Assembly: GCA_027484495.1 (NCBI GenBank)
Contig: JAIXSW010000304.1
Coordinates: 1-29,234, forward strand
Reading direction: 5' to 3'
Source: Gammaproteobacteria bacterium
Lineage (GTDB): Bacteria; Pseudomonadota; Gammaproteobacteria; Enterobacterales; Alteromonadaceae
Length of the DNA stretch: 29,234 bases
This document shows, piece by piece, positions 25,410-29,234 of this stretch. The notes below the pieces were generated by a model. It saw nothing but the letters and a program-made list of their open reading frames with translations. It was not told where the DNA came from and made no database searches. Numbering within the stretch: position 1 is the stretch's first letter; each line of letters begins with the position of its first letter. Made by a program: the position numbers and the translations under genes.

Positions 25410-25706
25410 TTACTCTGCGCTTGTCCGTGGCTGATGCTGACAAGCACGGGCCAGAATTTCAACATAAAACTCAGGCAGTTCCTGCGTCAATGCTGCATCA
25501 ATATGTTTATTGATTTCAGGGGTATAGACCTTGGCGGCTGTGTCAGCGGACGCGCCAAACCGACAATCAAAAGTCCAATAATCCATGCCAGCCGGCAGCG
25601 GCTTGCGGCGTTCGCGGTTCAGATATTTTTTAATTTCATGTTTAATCGAGTCAGCGACACGGGCAGGTTGCAGCTTAGCGTGGGCGAAAGTGAAGGTTTT
25701 TTTCAT
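25410..25706 (-). CDS. DUF6172-like small protein
   Basis: A 98-residue protein. The open frame continues far upstream (to 26045), but the upstream part runs through a repeat region and reads as non-coding; ATG 25706 has AGGA eight bases before it. The sequence MKKTFTFAHAKLQPARVADSIKHEIKKYLNRERRK (given here as a pattern: basic N-terminus, then KPLPAGMDYWTFDCRFG) matches a small conserved proteobacterial family I recall as DUF6172. No function is known. No membrane segment or signal peptide is present. It is transcribed toward nothing recognisable on its left except the rhlE promoter region. Confidence 0.7.
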   Translation of the reverse strand: MKKTFTFAHAKLQPARVADSIKHEIKKYLNRERRKPLPAGMDYWTFDCRFGASADTAAKVYTPEINKHIDAALTQELPEFYVEILARACQHQPRTSAE

Positions 25707-26148
25707 CGGAATTCCTACAGAGGGGCAGTCAACAGTAAAAAGCGTAAAGCTTAATGTCACTATTCTACATGGATACGCGCCAGTTGGCCGCCAATATCTG
25801 CGAATTGGGGCTAAATCTAGCGTCGGCGGTAAACTGAAGCTAACGCTCAGGCTTAGTTTATAACCCCTTTGCACCAGCCGTAGGTATCGGCCAGCGAAGC
25901 GTCGCCGTACGAGCCCTTTGCACCAAAGCGTAGGTATCGGCACCAGCGAATACCAGAGTCGCGCCGCGCCATAAAAGGCGCCGGGAACGGCAGGAGCCGG
26001 CTGGTGCTGCAAGTGCGTTACCCGGTCATCGCTGGTGCGCCGCATTTCGCAAATAAGTACTTTGCTGGTTATGTTCTTGGGGTTAAGCCTTACTGCTTGC
26101 GCCCATGCAGAAACATGCCGAGGCTGCAGCCTAAAACGCTCTCGCAGT
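25707..26148. other. Intergenic repeat-bearing region
   Basis: A 442-bp gap without a convincing gene. It holds an inverted-orientation relative of the hairpin repeat seen at the right end (25880-25910) within a 51-bp-period direct repeat (25864-25950). The rest shows nothing I can name. Confidence 0.6.
25864..25950. repeat. Direct repeat containing a REP-like hairpin unit
   Basis: CCCTTTGCACCA followed by GTAGGTATCGG and CAGCGAA occurs twice (from 25865 and from 25915). The first unit, 25880-25910, is the reverse complement of the same family as the hairpin repeats at 28743, 28884 and 29016, with matching ends GTACGGCG and TACCTAC. Confidence 0.65.
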
Positions 26149-26880
26149 TCAGGATGAACCGGGATTGTCCAATCTGACGCTGGCCAGCGTTTGCGTCACA
26201 TGACTTTGCAAATACCAGTTGTTAAACACCAGATCTATCTGCTGTAGCGGCAAGTGACCAAACAGATAATCCTGATACTGCCGACACAGCGCCAACACTG
26301 CTTCCGGTTGTTGCAGCGGTCGGGTAAAGCGGCACAATGTCAGGTGCGCGCTTTGTTGGCGGTAACGGCTGTCCATGCTGTGATGCAAACCACTTTGCCG
26401 ATAAGCCTGACGCAGTTGGTCGCGCAGCCGGTTCAGTCCTTCGCCTTGGGCAAAACCCTGCAACAAAATACAGGATGGCGACGCGGTAACTCCGCGCAAT
26501 TCAATCTGCAGCGGCGGGATCCTGCGCTGGATGATGTCTTGCTGCAGCTCAGTCAGCACACGCTGAAATACGATGGCGTAAGCCGCCGCGTCGGTCTGCG
26601 GCAAGGTAAATCCGCTGATGCAGGAAATAATCGACAGCAGGGTCAGATGTAGCTCGCTGGCCGGTTGCAGATATTGCGCCGGTTCCAGCGCAGCCAGCTG
26701 CTGCTGAAAAACCTGCACTTCGCTGCAGGCCGCGGGGCTATTCGGCTGCAAAAAAGCCAGAGCCGTCATACCCCGCCGGTCGTCAGCCAGGTTATTCAAA
26801 TACGGGTCAGTGACGATTTGATGCTGTGCCAAGGCACACTGAAATTGCTGCCACAGCTGCTGATAGATTTCTGCTGACAT
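26149..26880 (-). CDS. 2H phosphoesterase-superfamily protein (2'-5' RNA ligase-like)
   Basis: A 243-residue soluble protein. Two His-x-Thr motifs about 100 residues apart, HLTLLS (78-80) and HLTLCRF (179-181), are the signature of the 2H superfamily, which includes 2',3'-cyclic phosphodiesterases and RNA ligase-like proteins. The stretch RLRDQLRQAYRQSG between them and the strand IELRGVTASPSCILLQG fit the duplicated fold. The ribosome-binding site is weak and the gene stands alone. The real substrate is unknown. Confidence 0.75.
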   Translation of the reverse strand: MSAEIYQQLWQQFQCALAQHQIVTDPYLNNLADDRRGMTALAFLQPNSPAACSEVQVFQQQLAALEPAQYLQPASELHLTLLSIISCISGFTLPQTDAAAYAIVFQRVLTELQQDIIQRRIPPLQIELRGVTASPSCILLQGFAQGEGLNRLRDQLRQAYRQSGLHHSMDSRYRQQSAHLTLCRFTRPLQQPEAVLALCRQYQDYLFGHLPLQQIDLVFNNWYLQSHVTQTLASVRLDNPGSS

Positions 26881-27022
26881 ACATTGCGTGAGTTATCTGA
26901 AGTCAGCCCGAGCTTAGCAGATCCAAAGTTGCATATTGGCGCTTTGTTCAGTCCTTCTCACGACAAGTGTAAGTTGCTGTTCAGATTGGTGTGGGATGCG
27001 TTTAGCGAAAAAACACCGCGCT

Positions 27023-27472
27023 TTACAAGCTGTGCCGCGTCGCAGCGCCCTGTCGCAAACCCTTGCTAAACTCTGCCGAAATTGGTGGTAAGTACATGCT
27101 GGCTATAATGATTCCATTACAAACTGCCAGTAATTCATTCAGCGCTGACTCCAGACCGAATTCAATCGTTGGCCCCATTAGCGCAACGCAAAGCAAGCTA
27201 ACCAGAAAGCCTAAAACAGTGCAGGTTCTCCCCCAGTTTTTAAACAGTAGCAAACCTGCAACAGACGCAAACCATATAGCGACTATGCCGGCAAGCACAA
27301 TGATGCCTAACAAGGTATCAGACAAATAGCTCTCAAAATCAGAACCCTGCGGCAAGGCTGCATAGGCTGCCTCCAGCTGCTGATTGTCGAGGTAAACAAA
27401 GATGAAGGCAGAAAGGACATAGGCCAAATTTGTGGTGATGACTAAAGTTCTAAAGATATTTCTATGATTCAT
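27023..27472 (-). CDS. Hypothetical four-helix membrane protein, possibly cassette-borne
   Basis: A 149-residue protein with four probable membrane helices: around FRTLVITTNLAYVLSAFIFVYL, TLLGIIVLAGIVAIWFASVAGLLLF, RTCTVLGFLVSLLCVALMG and LLAVCNGIIIASMYL, with LLLFKNWGR between helices two and three. The frame can be extended to a TTG at 27574, but ATG 27472 gives the cleaner membrane protein; neither has a strong ribosome-binding site. I do not recognise a named family. It resembles the small membrane ORFs common in chromosomal integron arrays, and an attC-like site lies about 180 bp upstream. Confidence 0.55.
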   Translation of the reverse strand: MNHRNIFRTLVITTNLAYVLSAFIFVYLDNQQLEAAYAALPQGSDFESYLSDTLLGIIVLAGIVAIWFASVAGLLLFKNWGRTCTVLGFLVSLLCVALMGPTIEFGLESALNELLAVCNGIIIASMYLPPISAEFSKGLRQGAATRHSL

Positions 27473-27647
27473 GGGGATTAAGGTACTGAGTGGAATGTGT
27501 AAACAATTAGTGAACGACAAACTACCTGAAAGGAAACGGAAAATGCAACTTAGGTTTGAATTTTGTCTAGGCAAGAAGCCGCACGAATAAAGCTACCAGC
27601 TCTGGTGTTGGCTGATTAACCTGTCGAAAACTCTAAAGCCGATTAAG

Positions 27648-27727
27648 GGATAACACTGAGCGCTCGCGCGCAAACCTTGGTGAGCGTCGCAGAAGCCTAC
27701 GACTGCAAATAACGCGAATTGTTAGAT
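27648..27727 (-). other. Putative integron attC-like recombination site 1
   Basis: On the minus strand it starts ATCTAACAATTCG, which fits the RYYYAAC core and the usual AACAATTCG left arm of attC sites, and ends GCTCAGTGTTATCC, where GTTATCC departs from the strict GTTRRRY core. Length 80 bp is within the attC range. An inner CGCTC/GAGCG pair can fold. It sits 14 bp after the stop of the upstream small ORF, as attC sites do. Confidence 0.4.
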
Positions 27728-27740
27728 CGAAGTAGAGTAA

Positions 27741-28067
27741 TTAGCCTTTTGAATACATCGCGACCAGGATTGCGAGTAAGGCGACGACGACAGAGAAAAT
27801 GGCAGCCCGCCAAGCCTTCTTAGCGACTGAGATTGCTTCGATAGCTATTTCGTTGGCAGCCCGAGCAATTTCATTAGCATCAGCAGCAACAGCCAACTGA
27901 GCCTGGTGTTGAGCTGTTTGATCGACTTCCTCAAGCTGTTTGAGGCGTGTCTGCGCATATGCAAAGTTTTCTCCCTGATAGCGAGAAAGACGACGCTTTT
28001 CTACTTCGAGACGCAAATCATCTTTCGAGAGTTCATCAATTGCACGCTTTGTACCTTCAGACATCAT
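27741..28067 (-). CDS. Small orphan protein with coiled coil and C-terminal membrane anchor
   Basis: A 108-residue protein. GAAGGA lies seven bases ahead of ATG 28067, chosen over the longer frame from 28100, which would start inside the putative recombination site. Residues about 10-75 are charged and Ala/Gln-rich, with a probable coiled coil; the end AAIFSVVVALLAILVAMYSKG is one membrane helix, giving a tail-anchored topology. No family recognised. The start codon is 18 bp from the core of an attC-like site, the spacing usual for integron cassettes. Confidence 0.6.
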   Translation of the reverse strand: MMSEGTKRAIDELSKDDLRLEVEKRRLSRYQGENFAYAQTRLKQLEEVDQTAQHQAQLAVAADANEIARAANEIAIEAISVAKKAWRAAIFSVVVALLAILVAMYSKG

Positions 28068-28084
28068 GGTTCGTCCTTCGTAAG

Positions 28085-28162
28085 GTCTAACACCCGCCAA
28101 ACAGGCGAGTAACTTGTTGCGAGTCCAGCACCGCAGACGCAGTGTGCTTGCATTTGTTAAGT
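28085..28162 (-). other. Putative integron attC-like recombination site 2
   Basis: On the minus strand it begins ACTTAAC (fits RYYYAAC) and ends GTTAGAC (fits GTTRRRY), 78 bp overall, exactly between the stop of one small ORF and the start of the next. The left arm AACAAATGCAAGCAC and right arm GCCTGTTTGGCGGGTG look like proteobacterial attC sites, but arm complementarity beyond the cores is limited. Confidence 0.5.
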
Positions 28163-28169
28163 GCGACCA

Positions 28170-28415
28170 CTACAACTCCCAGCCATAATGATTTGCAATT
28201 ATTGACACTAACCGCGGAATATCTGTCTTAGCAGCAGCGATGAAATCCTGATCAGCGACAGTTGCTCCGCTTAATTCGATATCATTTTTTGCTGTTTTTA
28301 TAAAATCTGATCCCGAAGTGTGATCGCGGCTTTCAACGAATGAGACCCAAGGACCTTCGGTCGTTGAGTTACACCGACCTAAAATAGCTATTAGTTCGTC
28401 TTTGGTTATATCCAT
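28170..28415 (-). CDS. Small orphan protein, possible cassette gene
   Basis: An 81-residue soluble acidic protein. It has the striking stretch EGPWVSFVESRDHTSGSDFI and then DIELSGATVADQDFIAAAK and DIPRLVSIIANHYGWEL, a pattern I recall in small hypothetical proteins of many bacteria, including phage- and cassette-borne ones, without known function. No strong ribosome-binding site is seen. A GTTAAAC core-like heptamer lies 18 bp before the start on the same strand, similar to the spacing of the neighbouring ORF, while the other attC-like site follows 8 bp after the stop. Confidence 0.6.
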   Translation of the reverse strand: MDITKDELIAILGRCNSTTEGPWVSFVESRDHTSGSDFIKTAKNDIELSGATVADQDFIAAAKTDIPRLVSIIANHYGWEL

Positions 28416-28742
28416 AACTGAATCCGTACAACGTTTAACAACTTCATCAAAAGGACGAACCGCGCTTCTAAGCGTGGAGCATCCTATATTTCTATTTCAG
28501 ATTGCCTCACGCTACCGCAAAAATTCAAGGCTCTCAAGCACTTGTACCCAATATTGTTTGTTCAGCAGAAACCAAGCATGGGTAAAGCATCAGGGTTAGT
28601 TGATTACCTTCCACTTACAAAATCGCTTAGAAATTGCTACTGCCAGTTTGATTGGCTGGTGTGGGTGATGTTGATTGGTGGTTAGGTTTGGCGGGATTTG
28701 GGGATTTGATAACTTGAGGCCGGTGGCGGCCAGCGAGTAAAC
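28416..28742. other. AT-rich intergenic stretch before the repeat array
   Basis: No convincing gene. It contains the GTTAAAC heptamer (minus strand, 28433-28439) and a short hairpin, CCGCGCTT/AAGCGTGG at 28460-28477 with one G-T pair. The plus-strand open frame at 28402-28599 has no coding character. Confidence 0.5.
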
Positions 28743-29150
28743 GTACGGCGGCGCTTCACTTGCGCGTACCTACGCAAAATATGGTCCGTTTAAGATCTTG
28801 GTTGTTGAGTTTGCGGTCTCTTTAAATTGACCTCAAACGTAGGGCACGTGTTACCCAGTGTGTGACGACCAGCAGCCTCGTTTGTACGGCGGGGCTTCGC
28901 TTGCGCGTACCTACCCGACCCGCAAGCTATGTGTCCTTTCATTGTAAATACCGAAACCTGAGTTTGTAGTCGTCAGTTGAATCAGGCTCAGATCTTGCGC
29001 TACGTGGTGGTCCGTGTACGGCGGCGCTTCGCTTGCGCGTACCTACGCAAAATCAACCTCTTTTTAATTTCAGAATCAGACAATTGAGTTTGCGATCTCG
29101 TTAGTTGGATTTCGATCGCTCGCCACGTGGTGGCCCGCGTACCTACCCGA
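28743..29150. repeat. Tandem array of REP-like hairpin repeats, four units
   Basis: A 31-32 bp hairpin block beginning GTACGGCGG and ending GCGCGTACCTAC occurs at 28743, 28884 and 29016. A fourth copy at 29133-29150 keeps only CGCGTACCTACCC. Units are spaced 141 and 132 bp, and the intervening DNA is also related (TGAGTTTG blocks and CACGTGGTGG or TACGTGGTGG just before the hairpin). The rest of the window to 29234 holds no gene. Confidence 0.75.
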
Positions 29151-29234
29151 TTTCCACACCTGCCCCGCTGCTTTTATAACCATTTCATCTTAGAAACCTG
29201 AATTTCCGCGCAAAATAAATCCACCAAAGGATAT

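Noticed and set aside
25707..26045. N-terminal extension of the DUF6172-like gene
   Set aside because: Passes through a repeat region, and a good ribosome-binding site marks ATG 25706.
28402..28599. Plus-strand open frame of 65 codons
   Set aside because: Opposite the start of the small minus-strand ORF, with no family resemblance and no ribosome-binding site.
28743..29150. CRISPR array
   Set aside because: Units are 130-140 bp apart with related spacers and palindromic hairpins, which fits REP-like tandem repeats and not CRISPR.

Overview
The window looks like a chromosomal piece of a Gram-negative gammaproteobacterium, most likely an Alteromonadales/Chromatiaceae relative such as Rheinheimera or Alishewanella. 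The reasons are a TonB-dependent receptor, lipoprotein signal sequences, an RhlE-type helicase and the style of the sugar locus. The genus is inference from protein style, not from a search.

Positions 1-21485 form one sugar-utilisation locus that reads as a system for dismantling mannose-rich N-glycans or glycopeptides. On the minus strand, reading right to left: a TonB-dependent receptor (9627-6676), a lipoprotein with four tandem discoidin-like domains (6651-3820), a strong terminator, then a tightly coupled trio made of a GlcNAc/glucosamine-type kinase, an aspartylglucosaminidase (GlcNAc-Asn amidohydrolase) and a GH85 endo-beta-N-acetylglucosaminidase that runs off the left edge. A LacI-family regulator (11209-10202) sits between the two arms. 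On the plus strand: a GH92 alpha-mannosidase, an FHS-family MFS sugar permease, an AGE-family isomerase/epimerase and two more GH92 enzymes. Two nearly identical LacI-type palindromes centred on TGTAATCGATTACA lie upstream of the receptor and of the first GH92, and a variant lies between regulator and GH92, so both arms are probably one regulon. Proposed flow: receptor plus discoidin lipoprotein capture and import glycan; GH85 cuts the chitobiose core; GH92 enzymes trim alpha-mannose; aspartylglucosaminidase frees the last GlcNAc from Asn; the permease takes up free sugar; the kinase and isomerase feed central metabolism. A beta-mannosidase, GlcNAc-6-P deacetylase and fructokinase are not in this window.

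Positions 21486-26880 hold unrelated minus-strand housekeeping-like genes: a small membrane protein, a small conserved protein, a SIMPL-domain protein, a GNAT acetyltransferase, the DEAD-box helicase RhlE with a clear terminator, a DUF6172-like protein and a 2H phosphoesterase-like protein.

Positions 26881-28640 look more AT-rich and carry three small same-strand orphan ORFs separated by sites resembling integron attC recombination sites. Positions 28743-29150 are a tandem array of REP-like hairpin repeats with no gene. No tRNA, rRNA or CRISPR array was seen.
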